A stretch of DNA of 64,000 nucleotides from Chrysolina oricalcia (taxonomy: Eukaryota; Arthropoda; Insecta; Coleoptera; Chrysomelidae), in the NCBI GenBank assembly GCA_944452925.2, contig OX101825.2, forward strand, positions 18,491,371-18,555,370. The letters are read 5' to 3'. Under the pieces are notes generated by a model. It saw only the letters and a list, made by a program, of their open reading frames with translations, had not been told where the DNA came from and made no database searches. Made by a program: the position numbers and the translations under genes. Position 1 is the stretch's first letter. The number at the start of each line of letters is the position of its first letter. Positions 33,525 to 45,199 of the stretch are shown here, in pieces.

Positions 33525-34083
33525 TAGTCCAGGAGCCCGGTAAAAATTTGGTCAGTCATTTCCTCTCAAGCGATATTTAGTGGAATGCATCAGAGAGTCG
33601 TATTATAAAGATACGTGAACGTCAGCTGCGATTCCGTTGGTGGGGGGGGGGGATGATCAGCACAGTAGCTTCCTACGCACGAAGAAAAAAAATATATTCA
33701 ATTATGTCCTCCTTCCCGGAAACATGTTAAATTGACGCAATCCGAATATAAGGTAAAATTTTATTTGAGAGGAAATCATAGAAGGTACAATTTTTTTTTG
33801 TGTTCGACCAACTAGCTGTCGTATAATACACCATGCTATAGTCAGCTGATTTTTTCTTTCTTCAAGATATTGCTTTGGCGATAATTTAACATGTTTTCAG
33901 GTAGGAAAACAAAATTGAATACATTTCTTTTTCTTTGTGCGTGGGAGGCTACCACCGCTCATCCCCCCCACGGAACCGCAGCTGACGTTCACGAAGCTTT
34001 ATAATATAACTCTCTGATGCATTCCACTAATTTTCGCTTGAGAGGAACTTGGTCATAGAAATCTGTCACTGGCTCCCGGACTA
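33525..34083. mobile_element. Foldback element, ~560 bp, ~225 bp arms
   Basis: Left 33525-33750 and right 33855-34083 are inverted. They share TAGTCC-GGAGCC tips, CCTCTCAAGCGA, TTAGTGGAATGCATCAGAGA, GTGAACGTCAGCTGCG and AAACATGTTAAATT. A run of 10 G at about 33642-33651 lies in the left arm. No coding region. A TA target is possible but not clear. The superfamily is not certain. Confidence 0.75.
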
Positions 34084-34089
34084 TAAATG

Positions 34090-35510
34090 AAAACATTCAA
34101 AATTAATAAAAAATCATGAAATTAGAATTGGATTGGATTGAATGGAGTAAGTGATTCTTCAAGATTATTTTTAAATCGCAATTTACCATATGTTTCTGAA
34201 TAATTTGGAAGTTCATTGTAAAATCTCACACCATCAAAGATAATTGATTTCTTTCCAATATTTCATTATCCTTTTTGAAAATTTATTAAAATTAAAGTGG
34301 AATGTTTCATTTTATTCTTAACAAGATGAATGAATGGCATATTTTCAATTTGTATTGGGAATCTATATCCAGTAGCTTTCTTGGCTTGTATAAGTTTATA
34401 GTTGGTTCTTGATAATCAAGTTCAAAAATACATTCAATAATTTTATATTATTTTGTAATAATTTCAAAGGTTTAATTAAGCATATAGGTCGAAGCTGTGC
34501 ACCAAACAGAAATAAGATATGAAAATTTGAGAGGCAGAAAATTTCGAATTCAGTTCCTTAAGTTTTCATTTTCGAACAGTATTTTATTTATTCATTATCG
34601 AATTTGAACGGATCTTTCATATTATCGTTGGACGATTTTCTTGTAATGAACATAAATGAGGATTTTTTTTTGTAATGAACATAAATGAGGATTTTTCGTA
34701 ATTTAATAAATGAGCCATAATAATGTTTGTTAGGGGCGAAATTTATAAAAGGAGGCAGTGAATGTGCAATGATGTTTCACGCCTCTAACATACCCAGTAG
34801 CTCAGTAGGCGTGGATTCGACAATAAAAATTGATTTCGTTAAGATTGAAATGTGGGGTTAATTTTCCGGAGCGCCACGGATTTATCGCTAGTGAAAAATC
34901 CGAAACCACCCTGATGGAATGGGACAACCCACAGCACTAATATTACTAAAATATTAAACAATAGATACCTATAAATGGTATAAAAATAATATATAAATAT
35001 GTAGAGGTTGTGTCTTCCCTTACGCTTAGATAACTTGGACCAGAATAAAATAAATGGTCATGTCCCTTACTAATAAAATGTATTGATTTATGTCACACAC
35101 ACTGTATGTGCACAGTTCGGCACACAATAACAACAAAAAAATGAATGAAATTACTGTAAATATGGTACCACCAAGATGAATTCAATTGATTGAGAGTGGT
35201 GTACTGTTTAAATAAATAAAATATTGAACCTCCAGTGAGGGCTATAGCTTACAATTATGATTACTGATGCCTTAGGGGCAATCTCTTATGCTAAACTTAT
35301 CTGATCGTAAGTAGGTTTCCTCAGTAAGACAGTGGGTACGTCTCAATCAATCTAAGTACCAGTACATCTGGGACGAATACCCTCAACGAAGAATACCAAC
35401 AATGGGGACGAACAGCGAAGGAATGCTGAACAACAGATATACAGCGGGACAACTACAGTTGAACAGGAACAATCACAGTAGTGGAATAGTGGAAATACAA
35501 TCACATTAGT
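34090..35510. other. No gene recognised
   Basis: A small direct duplication (TTTTGTAATGAACATAAATG twice, near 34640-34690) and a GC-richer segment from 34780 on. AGTAGCTCAGTAGG near 34796 recalls a tRNA A box, but no B box follows at the right distance. Confidence 0.45.
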
Positions 35511-35518
35511 GGAACTCC

Positions 35519-35625
35519 AATAAACGGTAGCAGAGTAGTAGCAATAAACCGTAGCAGAGTAGTAGCAATAAATCGTAGCAGAGTAGTAGCAATAAACCGT
35601 AGTGGAGCACTACCAGCGGCGAAGC
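35519..35625 (+). repeat. 24 bp tandem repeat, about 4 copies
   Basis: The unit GTAGCAGAGTAGTAGC plus AATAAACC is repeated with one or two changes per copy, then decays into related GTAGC/GAGC motifs up to about 35670. All three frames of the plus strand meet stops, so it is not coding. It lies in a GC-richer block (about 34780-36430) of unknown origin. Confidence 0.7.
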
Positions 35626-36559
35626 AGTAACAGTAGCAGAGTGGTAGCAAGCAATAGCCGCAGCGGAGCGCCCTAGAATAAACAATACCAGTCTGACTTC
35701 CGATTACACTTTTATGGGGCCATAAGTAGAGCCCAAATGCAAATACTAACCTCTATTAAGTGGGAGGGTTCTGATAACAGCTTTGATGGTCTGTTTGCTG
35801 TCTGATAGCGAGTTAGTCGTTCCAGTGGTTTTACACAATGATGAAATGACTTAAAAATATATAGCGTCAAAAATCGCAAACAATAGGAGAAACTCTCCAG
35901 ATATGAATTTTTCCAAGATCCTTCAACGATGATCAAACTTTAATTGGAAATCTTTAAACAGTCACTCATCAAGATCAAATAATGAATCCGAACACCGGAA
36001 GATATGTCTCAGACGTCAAAGTCAAAACTGTCAATATCTGACAAGGCGCTTTCTTGTTCGTTAGTGTTCGGTGGGATCAGTCCAGCAACTACCTCGAGCT
36101 ACTTCGAGCAATGAAAAGAACACCTTAAGATTCAGTGTTGCCAATTGAACCAAGACGAAAACGCCAGCCTCTCAATCTCAGAACCAAACACAAATAAGGT
36201 CAAGTATTCGAATGTGAAGTAGGTGCCTCAATGACACAAGACAGAGATAGAGTAGGAATGTTAGTTTTGTGTTCTAAGTACAAAACAATAGACTAAGTAT
36301 GTTTACAGAACAACGCTGTCATACCGCAAAATAGAACAACTGATAACTGTCATTAGCTTAAGGCCGGTTCATGTCCGCTCGAACTAGTATGGCAAAGGTA
36401 AGTACTAACATTCGGAACAAGCTATACATGACAACGATCAAGTTGTCATTTTGATGCAGTGGCGTACAGAGTGGAAAGTGTATATCAATGACAGATAATT
36501 TCTGATGTTATTGTATTAAAGCAGAAAGGGTTTTCTAGTGCAAAATAAACCCGTAACAT

Positions 36560-37290
36560 GTTCTTCCTAGATCATTTTGCATATAATTTCTGATATCAAT
36601 TCAACTTTTTCCGTCATATATTCTTGTTGTATCATCATCAAACATTTTAATTTTTCCAGATACATCTTTATCAGCTAAAGAGTTTATACAAATAATAAAA
36701 AGGATTGGTCCCAAGATGAATCCTTGTGGATCTCAACAGATGACACTTTTCTTAGTGCTGCATTTGTTTCCTATAAAGATAAACTATTTTCTATCTGAAA
36801 CTAAATTTTGGAACCATTTATAAACAGGACCTCTGATCCCTATTTCATACATAATATGTAACAAAATTTTGTGATATCCGGTATCAAATTCTTTTCGAAG
36901 AACAGTATGTCACATTCCTCATGAGGGCCTGTATCAAGTTGAAATTGAGTACATAAGAGAGGTGAGTCAGTATCACTAGACTTAGGAAAGCTATATTGCC
37001 CACTATATAACAAATTTGGTTTTTACAGGAATTCCAAAAATCATGCATTTCTTTTTCTATAATTTTTGAAAGGACTGAAATAAATGAGATGGGTCTATAA
37101 TTTACCATTAGATATATCTTGCCTGTTTTAAAAATAGGTTTTACTTTGGCTATTTTTGATTTTTCAGGAATAAATCTTGATAAAAAAGTTGAATTTATTA
37201 ATTTACTCATTATTGGAGAAAGTTCTGGTTTCATCATCTTTACAATTTTTATCGAACCCTAGAGCTATTCTTGCATCTAGATCAGTGATG
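36560..37290 (-). pseudogene. LINE reverse-transcriptase fragment
   Basis: The minus strand gives IAKVKPIFKTGKIYLMVNYR followed by PISFISVLSKIIEKEM. After frameshifts it continues EIGIRGPVYKWFQNLVSDRK, FIFIGNKCSTKKSVIC, PQGFILGPILFIICINSL, and MFDDDTTRIYDGKS at the catalytic box (FADD changed to FDDD). The order is that of a LINE RT palm. Multiple stops. It is probably a different copy from the LINE at 38925-41604. Confidence 0.7.
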
Positions 37291-37299
37291 ACTTCTGTT

Positions 37300-38460
37300 A
37301 TAATGCGTTTGTTGCAGTACCTATAATTGGCCTAATTTTTTATCTTAACAATTCGCATTTCGCTTTTTGAAAACCGCTCAGCAACACGAGCTCATTTTTA
37401 TTTATAGTCGGCGTTTTTTTCACACATTGATGATTTGCTGTAGGGGTTTGAGTGGGGTGGTATATTAGACAAAGTTCAGTGAATATATAAAGGTGTCATT
37501 AACAATGCCTTTTAATCTACTTCAGTAATTCAGTTCGTTTCATGGTCTCCACCTCCAGTGTTTGTGTATCCTTGAAGAAAAAAATATTAAAACTAAAGTT
37601 ACTGGAAATATTTCATTTGCGTAGTCATTTTAATCATGAATTCAATGAATAATAAGAGAGAAAATCTAAAGGATTATCTGGAGCACATAATAAAGAGAGG
37701 CGAATGAAAAAATCAAATAGTTTGATTTTATCGCATCAGTTTTCAGATTGTTAATTCAATAGGGCCGCTACTTTGGGATTTGCACACTAGCAGACAAACC
37801 TGTAGAGTCGGCCCTGTAGCTCGGTCTATTAAGGCTTTTTTGCATATACCTAGACGGTAGGATTAAGTTTATCATTTCCCTTTTGAAATTGTTCAACCAG
37901 CCGAATATTTTCATCACATAGAAAACCATCCTGGTACCTACTTAGTGCCATTAAAAAACAACTTCTATGTATGAATAACTAACTGATACATTATGCATCT
38001 CAATTAAAACCAATTTCACTCGCTGGAATAATTTCATAACGATATTTTATTCCATACGAGTTCTATAAATACCGTCGAGGATTCGACCTTGACACGGGCA
38101 ATACTGAAAACCATGACCTCATTTTCCCATTCACGATGAACAACAGTCAATTATCTGAATTTTACATCCGAACATAAAAAACTATAGATTATATAAAAAT
38201 CCAACAGTCGGAATGAGCTGGTATCGAAGCCATCTAATGGATTTGGATAGCCAAATGTTAATTCTTTCTTTCAACGCTAGAAAGTGTGACGGTTTTCAAC
38301 ACTGTAGTAGCCGAATAACTTACTGCCAGTGTTCAACCTTCCGAGATGATATGATGATGATAAATATAATAACCTCCAAATTCGAATTTCAAAATATCAC
38401 CTTGGGTACACAACAGGTTGAGAACAAATCATGCACTGAATTCCTGGTATACATGGCATA
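37300..38460. other. No gene recognised
   Basis: Short opposing frames only. A CGTCGAGGATTCGACC stretch near 38075 is a small palindrome-like spot without a wider structure. Confidence 0.4.
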
Positions 38461-38469
38461 AATAATAGG

Positions 38470-38620
38470 GTTTGAGAGCATATTGTCACCGAAAAATAAA
38501 CTTAAAATCAACCTTTTAGAGAACAGCTCCCATTTAAATGCACTAAAAAGAAGAAAATAAATTTTAAAGTGAATTAAACCTATCATTTTGTTACATTATG
38601 AAATTTTAAATGATTTAAAA
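38470..38620. repeat. Left arm of an inverted repeat flanking the LINE/hAT block
   Basis: GTTACATTATGAAATTTTAA, AATAAATTTTAAAGTGAATT and CATTTAAATGCACTAA have inverted counterparts at about 41606-41760. Together they bracket 3 kb that holds a LINE fragment and a nested element. The right arm begins exactly where recognisable LINE sequence ends (41604). Confidence 0.6.
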
Positions 38621-38621
38621 C

Positions 38622-38699
38622 CTTGTCGCGAGAAGTATCTGCGTATTTCTTATTGTAACTTAAATTTAAAATTACTTCAAGATTTATTCTCGCGACAAG
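38622..38699. repeat. 13 bp perfect inverted repeat CTTGTCGCGAGAA
   Basis: CTTGTCGCGAGAA at 38622-38634 and TTCTCGCGACAAG at 38687-38699 are exact reverse complements across a 52 base AT-rich loop. CpG-containing arms are unusual in this context. It may be a tiny MITE or a satellite end. Confidence 0.6.
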
Positions 38700-39409
38700 C
38701 TTTTATTCTTACAAACACACGAGGTAGTTACATGTAAGGCAACTTAATGACTAAACTAAGTGGGTAGTCCATTGGTTCAATGTATAAAACTGTATAAATG
38801 CAAAAAAACCATAAAAGGTATAAAATACAATTCAGAGTCCTAAGATATAAAAATAGATGGGGAGATCTATTCTGTGTATACTATCCCTAAAGTATTAACT
38901 ATATATCACATACAGAGATCACTGCGAAATATCTATATTCTTTATTTCTTTCACAATTGTTTTAAAGATATCTATATCACAAAATTTTTCTAAAAATGTG
39001 TTGCACTCCCGGAGCATTGAACTAAGAGGCGAGCAGCTATATCTATTAATGTAAAATAATGATTTATTCAGTATCCTAAGATTAATTTTTGGAACAGTTA
39101 GTTCAATGAGATTATTCAGTAGACATTCCTTGTACTTAATATAATTGACGATATAAAATAAGAATACAACAGACTATAGCATTCTCCTTTCTGTCAGGGA
39201 CTGAAATTTAAATGTATTCCTCGTGGATTCGTAAGACACCCTACAAGGGTAAATATGATTTTCTTTGAGGTATCTTAGAAAGCGTTTCTGAACTTTTTCT
39301 ATCATATCTTCATGACTATCAGTCGGGGGCGCCAATATTACTGATGCATACTCTAGGTGTGATCTAACTAGAGCATTATATAATTGGATAGTGGTACTGG
39401 TGCTGAATA

Positions 39410-41332
39410 GAGGACTTCGGATAAGGATTCAGTGATGCCACCACACAACTTTTGGCTTTAAAACTACTGGCACGTTTTTCGGCATTTTTTCATCATGTCA
39501 AGGTTCCTGGGCACCCTCAGGAACCCCGTAATATGATTGAAATTGTTCATAACGACGGAAATATTGAGATTTTCCATAAAATACAAAACACTAGGGACTT
39601 TAATTTTGTTTAGGGATTTTTCTTTCAAAATGGCGCTAAATTCAAAACTGGGGCTAGAGTTTTGTAATTGAAAGAGGTATTGTGTAGTCTAGGAAGTGCC
39701 GGATAAAGCCACCGTGGGGCCCGTAGCCCGTGATTTGCATTAAGTATTAAAGTATAGAATATAAAATAAAACAGCACATTTACAAAAAGACTTTCCGTGA
39801 TTTAATCCGAGCAAATTTGTAGATAACACTCGTCAAATCAATATTTCTAAGTTAATCACTTTCTATGTTCATTATATTGAGGTCGTTTGATGTTCTTGTC
39901 CCATTGTGCTCCTTACCACATTTTTAAAACGCTTTAACGTTGAAAAAGAACATTCTCTGCTGTAGTTGGTGATAATCAAAATCAAGTGAATGCGAAACAC
40001 TATTCCAACATTTGGGAAACACGATTCCAGTGAATTTTATGTCAACAGTTTATAACTTGAAGTTCCTGAGCCTCGTGCTTTTTCTTTCTGCTATCAATAT
40101 CAGCAGCCACATCTGTTTTCAGCAGCTTCGCAAACTGCACCAGTTCATTGCCATTCCACATCGTCTAGGAAATAATTGACGATAGTTCTTTTTAAGATCT
40201 TTTCTGCCGAAGTATTCCAAATACAGTAGTCACTTTTGACGGTAAGCTTCCATGCATTTAGCTAATGCAGACAATTATATACAACAATAAAAACATGAAT
40301 TTCAAAACGTTGTCCAGATGTTTGATGTTCTACAACTTCTTCGAGTGTAGAGCCTTCTTTCATGAGGTCTGTGAGTAGAGCTGCTGCTGAAATGGTCGTA
40401 CTTTGTATTTTGCTTGGGTTTTCTTGAAGTCGATTGCTGATATTTTTCACAGCCAATTAGGGCTTTGGCTTTTGCCTCTATATCTGAAAATTTGGATCGT
40501 ATTGCTTGGAAGTAGCCTTGTAATGATTTATAAAGAGCGTACCTACCTCGTGTTAAGATCTTGATCGGACGACTGCAACGAAGTGTTAGTCGCTTGCAAG
40601 TGTTCTAGAATTTCATTCCACACTATAGTTATTATTCCCATTTCTAACTTTATTCATTTTCTATAGGTGGTATAAAAAACATATCTTACTTGATAGTTTT
40701 TTTAACTTTGCGCACAGGCGCCCGTAGCATTTGCTTACTGGCTAATTTGCTAACTGGTACTTGGTAGCATGCTAGCTGACAAATGCGGCACTGAGTGTAG
40801 GGTTATTTCTTTGTCAGTGCACATTCGGTCCATGAAAAAATTCAAAAGTAGAAATGATATTCAACCATTTTAATAGTTATGATTAAAATGTAACACATAC
40901 CCACAAAACTGAAACAAAATACAAATTCTGTGATGTAACCTCAAAGTTTTCAGGCCAAGAGCATTTTAATCAGAAAGGTTATAAGGTTTGTTTGTCCGTG
41001 AAAGTTACCACTCAGAATATTTTCTAGATCGATCAACTATTTGGCAACTAGGAAACGTGAAATAAGCAATTTTTTTAAAATTCAGGAAAATGATATATTT
41101 TGAAATTGGCGCCATTTTGTGAGAAAAATCCCTAAAAAATTAAAGTCACTAAGGTTTTCTATTTTATGGAAAATCTCAATATTCCCGTCGTTATGAACAA
41201 TTTCAATCATATTACGGGGTTCCTGATGGTGCCAGGAACCTTGACATGAAGAAAAAATGCCGAAAAACGTGCCAGTAGTTTTAAAGCCAAAAGTTGTGTG
41301 GTGGCATGACTGAATCCTTATCCGAAGTCCTC
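39410..41332. mobile_element. 1.9 kb element with ~250 bp inverted repeats carrying a hAT relic
   Basis: GAGGACTTCGGATAAGGATT at the left and its reverse complement at the right. Arms 39410-39660 and 41085-41332 share CACACAACTTTTGGCTTTAA, ACGTTTTTCGGCATTTTTTC and AAATTGTTCATAACGACGG-like stretches. Flanks are TA/TA (39408-39409, 41333-41334), not an 8 bp duplication. The interior holds a hAT-type transposase C-terminus on the minus strand. Target and content disagree, which is discussed as a finding. Confidence 0.75.
39790..40690 (-). pseudogene. hAT-type (DUF4371/ZMYM1-like) transposase C-terminal relic
   Basis: The minus strand gives VWNEILEHLQATNTSLQSSD, LYKSLQGYFQAIRSKFSDIE and KAKALIGCEKYQ. 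Further on are YFGRKDLKRTIVNYFLDDVE and the dimerisation-domain stretch SFSTLKRFKNVVRSTMGQE followed, in another frame, by NDLNIMNIESD. This order is that of hAT transposases of the DUF4371/ZMYM1 type. No N-terminus or catalytic core is left. Many frameshifts. Confidence 0.6.
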
Positions 41333-41605
41333 TATTTCTTTGTATTTCTGATAACAAATCCAAGTACTTTGAAGGCTCTGTTTACAATGTAGTTGTAGTG
41401 TGTATTAAATTTTAAATCAGCCTGTAGATTTACCCCCAAGTCGTTAATTTTACACTTCCTGTTCAGTTTAATTTCGTCAACTTCATATTCAAATTTTATA
41501 GGAAAAATTCGTCTGGTAAAAGTACATACCGAACACTTTTGGATGTTTAGAGTCATTTTATTTTCGTTAAACCAATCAGCTACACGATTGATATCATTTT
41601 GCAAA

Positions 41606-41760
41606 ATATATCATTTAAAATTTTATAATGTAACAAAATGATGAGTTTTAATTCACTTCAAAATTTATTTTCTTCTTCTTAGTGCATTTAAATAAAAGCT
41701 TTTCTCTAAAAAGTTACTTTCAAGTTTTTTTTTATTTATTATGCCTTTGTCGTGACAAAA
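41606..41760. repeat. Right arm of the inverted repeat flanking the LINE/hAT block
   Basis: TCATTTAAAATTTTATAATG, AATTCACTTCAAAATTTATT and TTAGTGCATTTAAAT are inverted relative to 38470-38620. The arm fades near CTTTGTCGTGACAAAAGC. Confidence 0.6.
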
Positions 41761-41769
41761 GCAATGCTG

Positions 41770-43055
41770 GAAATGAATTTTATATCAGGATAATCAATGT
41801 CCCTTACATTTTATTGCATCTAATTAAGTAAGCACTGGACATCTGATGCCACGTATTGTTCACATGATGGCTTTTTGACAAAACATATTATGTTGAAACC
41901 GAGGATTAGGCGTTGGTACCTAGCAACAACATTTCTAGCACGGCGTGCTTTAATCTTGGAGATTTCGCACGCTTTTCACTTTTCAGTGCATTTGACAAAT
42001 GAGGTATAACAAATAAATTTGAAACCATGCAATATTCAAGCATCGTGTGATTGTGTTTCAAGTTTTTCAACTATGTTCTGTGTCTAGTTACTTATTTATA
42101 TAGGTGTTTCAAAATTCAACACAAATATTTTAGGGGCGTATTCATATGGTCAAAATAATGTTCTTTTTCCATAAACATGTGTCCTAAAATTCACCCCCTC
42201 TAAGCTACAGACATCGAATTATACCAACAAGTATGCATCAAATGTTTGAAAAATTTGAAGGCCCTTGGGTTTTTGAACTACAATTCTAATTTTATGGCCA
42301 ACATTTTCTATTTCTGACAAAAAACTTTAATTCATCGTTATCGTCATCACCATTGAGTTGGCCATGAAAAAACCTAGAGTTTTAAACTCTTGCATTTGTT
42401 TTATTCAGCTAACCGTTTTCGAGAAAACTGCTGGTAAATGAATGAGGAATATTGAAGTAAAACCGTCATCACACTAGTCCTTTTTCGTGCATATTTGTCT
42501 GCCTGACTGGCATTGGCTGCAATTTAAAACGAATACGATTGCGCGCGATACTTTTTCAGGCCTGAAAATAAATAGGTCTGGTCCTGTTCTTTTTCCCCCT
42601 GAATCAGGGATTTCAAGGGCATTTGTGAAAATGTCAGGTTCGCCAACACAATAACTATCTGTTTGATTTGCAGTAAATAACACTTCTGGTTCAACCAAGG
42701 CTTACCCAGCATCTCCTAAGAGCTCTCTTATTTGTTATCTTCTATTTAAAATAAGGGGCACATTGACCATAACGGTAACCAGTAATGTTTAATTTTAAAT
42801 TTTATTTTATCTTTTGTTGTTCGCGGAGATTGTTTTAATCTCTCAAAAACTTACATACATATAATAAATCTAACCTCAAAAGACAATGTTAACTTTCCTT
42901 ATGTTTGCAGGTCTGAAATTACTGCCTGAAACCTTCATTAAAAAGACATGGTGTAATAGTGACAGTCATTTGGAGAAATGTATCCAACAAAAAGCCATGA
43001 AAATAGGCAAAAAATAGACACGAAAAACGACATAGTGTATTAAGGGATTAACAAA
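41770..43055. other. No gene recognised
   Basis: A 74-codon minus-strand frame at 42474-42698 has no motif I recognise and overlaps another frame of similar length. Nothing else stands out. Confidence 0.4.
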
Positions 43056-43068
43056 CTAATATACATAG

Positions 43069-44331
43069 CAGGGTTGGCAAATATCATGATATTTATATAG
43101 ATATAAAGCTATCATAATATCGGATATATATCCGATATATATCAGAAATTTTGATTTTGTTCCTAGGATAAAAAGAAAAAAAAAAAAACAAAACATAAAA
43201 TACCTTTATTTTGGTAAAAATTTAAATCAAACTTTACTTTAATTTAAAATAACAAAAAATGTTACAAAAAATAATATTTTTCCTGAAATATGTAATATAT
43301 AAAACTTGTCTTTTAATACATTTTTAAGGATTATTCAGCGGCCGTACTTCAATTATAAATAACATTCTTTGCTGATAAATAAAATGCACGACTTTAGTTT
43401 TTCTTTCGTTTAAGACCCCAATCGGTTCAGCGGTATAAGGTCTACTTTCTTTTTATCGATCAAACTTTCGGCAGTGTATTAAAAAAATATAAAAATCTGA
43501 GATATTAGATAACGTAAACAATTACCAAATTGTGAGTTTTGAAAGAAATAAGATGTAATTCATAATTGTTTGCTTGTTTGATAATAACAGCCTCCTCATC
43601 ATTTGAATCCCTTGAGTTACTTCCCGATTCTGAATCTGTGATAGTCTCTGTATGGCATTGGCCCGTACATACTCTTGAGTGGTTTATCATTTTTGAGGGT
43701 ATACCCTACATTTCCTTCTTGCATTTTTTTCACACCTACAGCTTATTTCCCGGAATAACCTTTTTAAATTTTACACTCAAAATTAACCCACACGTTTTTC
43801 GATTTCTTTTCGTAAAATAAATAGGTTCTTAAGAACGAGTAACACGTTATAAAATAACACCTTGAATCTTGAGAGTGAGACAACAAACGACTAATTCAGC
43901 TACTAATACCGATTTAATTTCACGAATTGTGTGTGTGATGTACCTAACAAGCAGAAAACAAAAACCGTAGATTCCCCTGTTCATTTTTACGCAAAATATC
44001 AAGGATTTTTTGCTCTGGTATTTATTTCGTTAAAAAGAAGTACCTAAATGATATATATCATGATATAAGTGAAAATAGAGTATATTTCGTTTTAATTCCG
44101 AGAGTTCCAACCCTTGACAGCTGTTTCGTGCTCACGCACTCATCAGAAAGGACTTATGGAGCTCTCGAAATCAAAACGAATCCACTCAAGAATTAATACC
44201 GTGAAGGCAAGACAGATATAACAGGAAGTAATTTATGACATCTACTACTTCCTGTTATATCATGATACATATCAATCAATAAATATCAGATATCATGATA
44301 TCTATCACTTGATATATATCGGCCAACCCTG
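43069..44331 (-). mobile_element. Non-autonomous hAT derivative retaining a BED finger
   Basis: Tips CAGGGTTGGC and GCCAACCCTG with a perfect 8 bp target duplication ATACATAG (43061-43068, 44332-44339). Subterminal regions are rich in GATATATATC repeats. The interior keeps a decayed BED zinc-finger exon on the minus strand (43530-43820) and, near 43320-43430, a few residues that may be a hAT C-terminus. The catalytic core is gone. A CAGCTGTTTCGTGCTCACGC stretch near 44120 resembles a Penelope-type terminus inserted inside. Confidence 0.85.
43505..43820 (-). pseudogene. BED zinc-finger exon of a hAT element, frameshifted
   Basis: KKSKNVWVNFE (BED start, Trp conserved), then in a second frame KKCKKEM, and in a third MINHSRVCTGQCHTETITDS. 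The Cys-x-x-Cys half is partly lost and the His-x3-Cys half is present. It aligns residue by residue with the exon at 50195-50369, so both elements descend from one hAT lineage. Confidence 0.55.
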
Positions 44332-44785
44332 ATACATAGTGGGCATAACTTTGATTTACTTGAAAGTTTTTTTAACGGTTAATTTACGATTTCTTTCGCG
44401 CGCAACTTGCGATATCTGTAGCTTGCAGGAGGGAATTTTGGGACACATGTTGATGAAAAAAATAAATAAATTCACTTATCTTAAATTTGTGTGGCAGATT
44501 TTTATGTATATTTTGTAGAATATCACAGTAATTTGTGTAGCTTTACAGCGTCTGACAAAAGTTCTGGTCTATGGAATGCGTCCGACAATTTTGAAATTAC
44601 TTCAGAGTGATATTCTACAAAATACATATAAGAATCAGGCATACAAATTAAAGTTAAGTAACTGTTATTTTTAGTTACTTTTCTCACCTGGTACCTGCCC
44701 AGGAGTCACAGAGCGAACTCCACAAGCATGCAGATATTAAAAGTACATGAGACACCACTCAGAACCTAGGTCTTCATATTTTCAA

Positions 44786-45197
44786 AAATAAGTTATGTCT
44801 GAAGGCCCTGGGATTTTACTTCTAAGGAAATCTTAACAAAATCTTTTATCAAAATTCTGTTTTCTTTTCAGAGTCGAAGCCGTTTCCAACCGAGATGGCT
44901 GACCCTAGTGTGATGTGTCTGCTGGGTTAAAAAAAATTGTTGGAGACGAGATTTGAACTCGGAGCTCCGGGGTGGTAGCTAGTGACTCTGTCCTCGAACC
45001 CACCATGGGTTACAGAAAAATATCTGGCAATTCAACTAAGTGAGTAGTGTTTTTACGTACCTTGATTCCCTAATATCTGAAGAATGGTCATCTGGCCAAG
45101 CTAGCAGATAGGCATGCGAACATAGCACATACTAACACTACTCAATCGTACACATTTCGTTCGTTTAAAAATAAGTAACGTCTGACGGCCCTGGGAT
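44786..45197 (+). repeat. Direct repeat flanking a SINE-like sequence
   Basis: AAAAATAAGTTATGTCTGAA with GGCCCTGGGATTTT (44784-44817) returns as AAAAATAAGTAACGTCTGAC with GGCCCTGGGATCTT (45166-45200). The 380 bp between includes the tRNA-like stretch at 44930-45012. A duplication with later divergence is likely. It is too long and imperfect to be a SINE target duplication. Confidence 0.5.
44930..45012 (-). repeat. tRNA-derived SINE or tRNA pseudogene
   Basis: On the minus strand CCGAGTTCAAATCTCGTCTCC forms a T arm (CGAG/CTCG stem, TTCAAAT loop) and fits a B box, followed by AACAATTTTTTTT, a pol III terminator. Upstream CGGAGCTC and TGGGTTCGAGGACAGAGTC could be variable and anticodon parts, but no A box or closed cloverleaf is convincing. 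Confidence 0.4.
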
Positions 45198-45199
45198 CT

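Larger units (their letters stand above)
38925..41604 (-). pseudogene. LINE RT C-terminal region, split by the element at 39410-41332
   Basis: The 41604-41335 part reads MQNDINRVADWFNENKMTLN, INDLGVNLQADLKFNTHYNY and KVLGFVIRNTKK. Past the insertion (39408-38925) it continues FSTSTTIQLYNALVRSHLEY and ASVILAPPTDSHEDMIEKVQ, then KRFLRYLKENH and, near the end, INLRILNKSLFYINRYSCSP. This is the post-YADD thumb and C-terminal domain of a jockey/CR1-like LINE. One frameshift at the junction, others downstream. Confidence 0.8.

Noticed and set aside
34790..34830. Possible tRNA A box (AGTAGCTCAGTAGG)
   Set aside because: No B box at 30-40 bp downstream and no T run; GGATTCGAC lies far too close.
35000..36400. 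Copia or BEL-type LTR pair
   Set aside because: GC-richer block suggested an LTR, but no second copy, no clear TG...CA limits and no gag or pol were found.
41082..41363. 93-codon frame at the end of the 39410-41332 element
   Set aside because: Lies entirely in the inverted repeat; the opposite arm gives a broken version, so no selection is visible.
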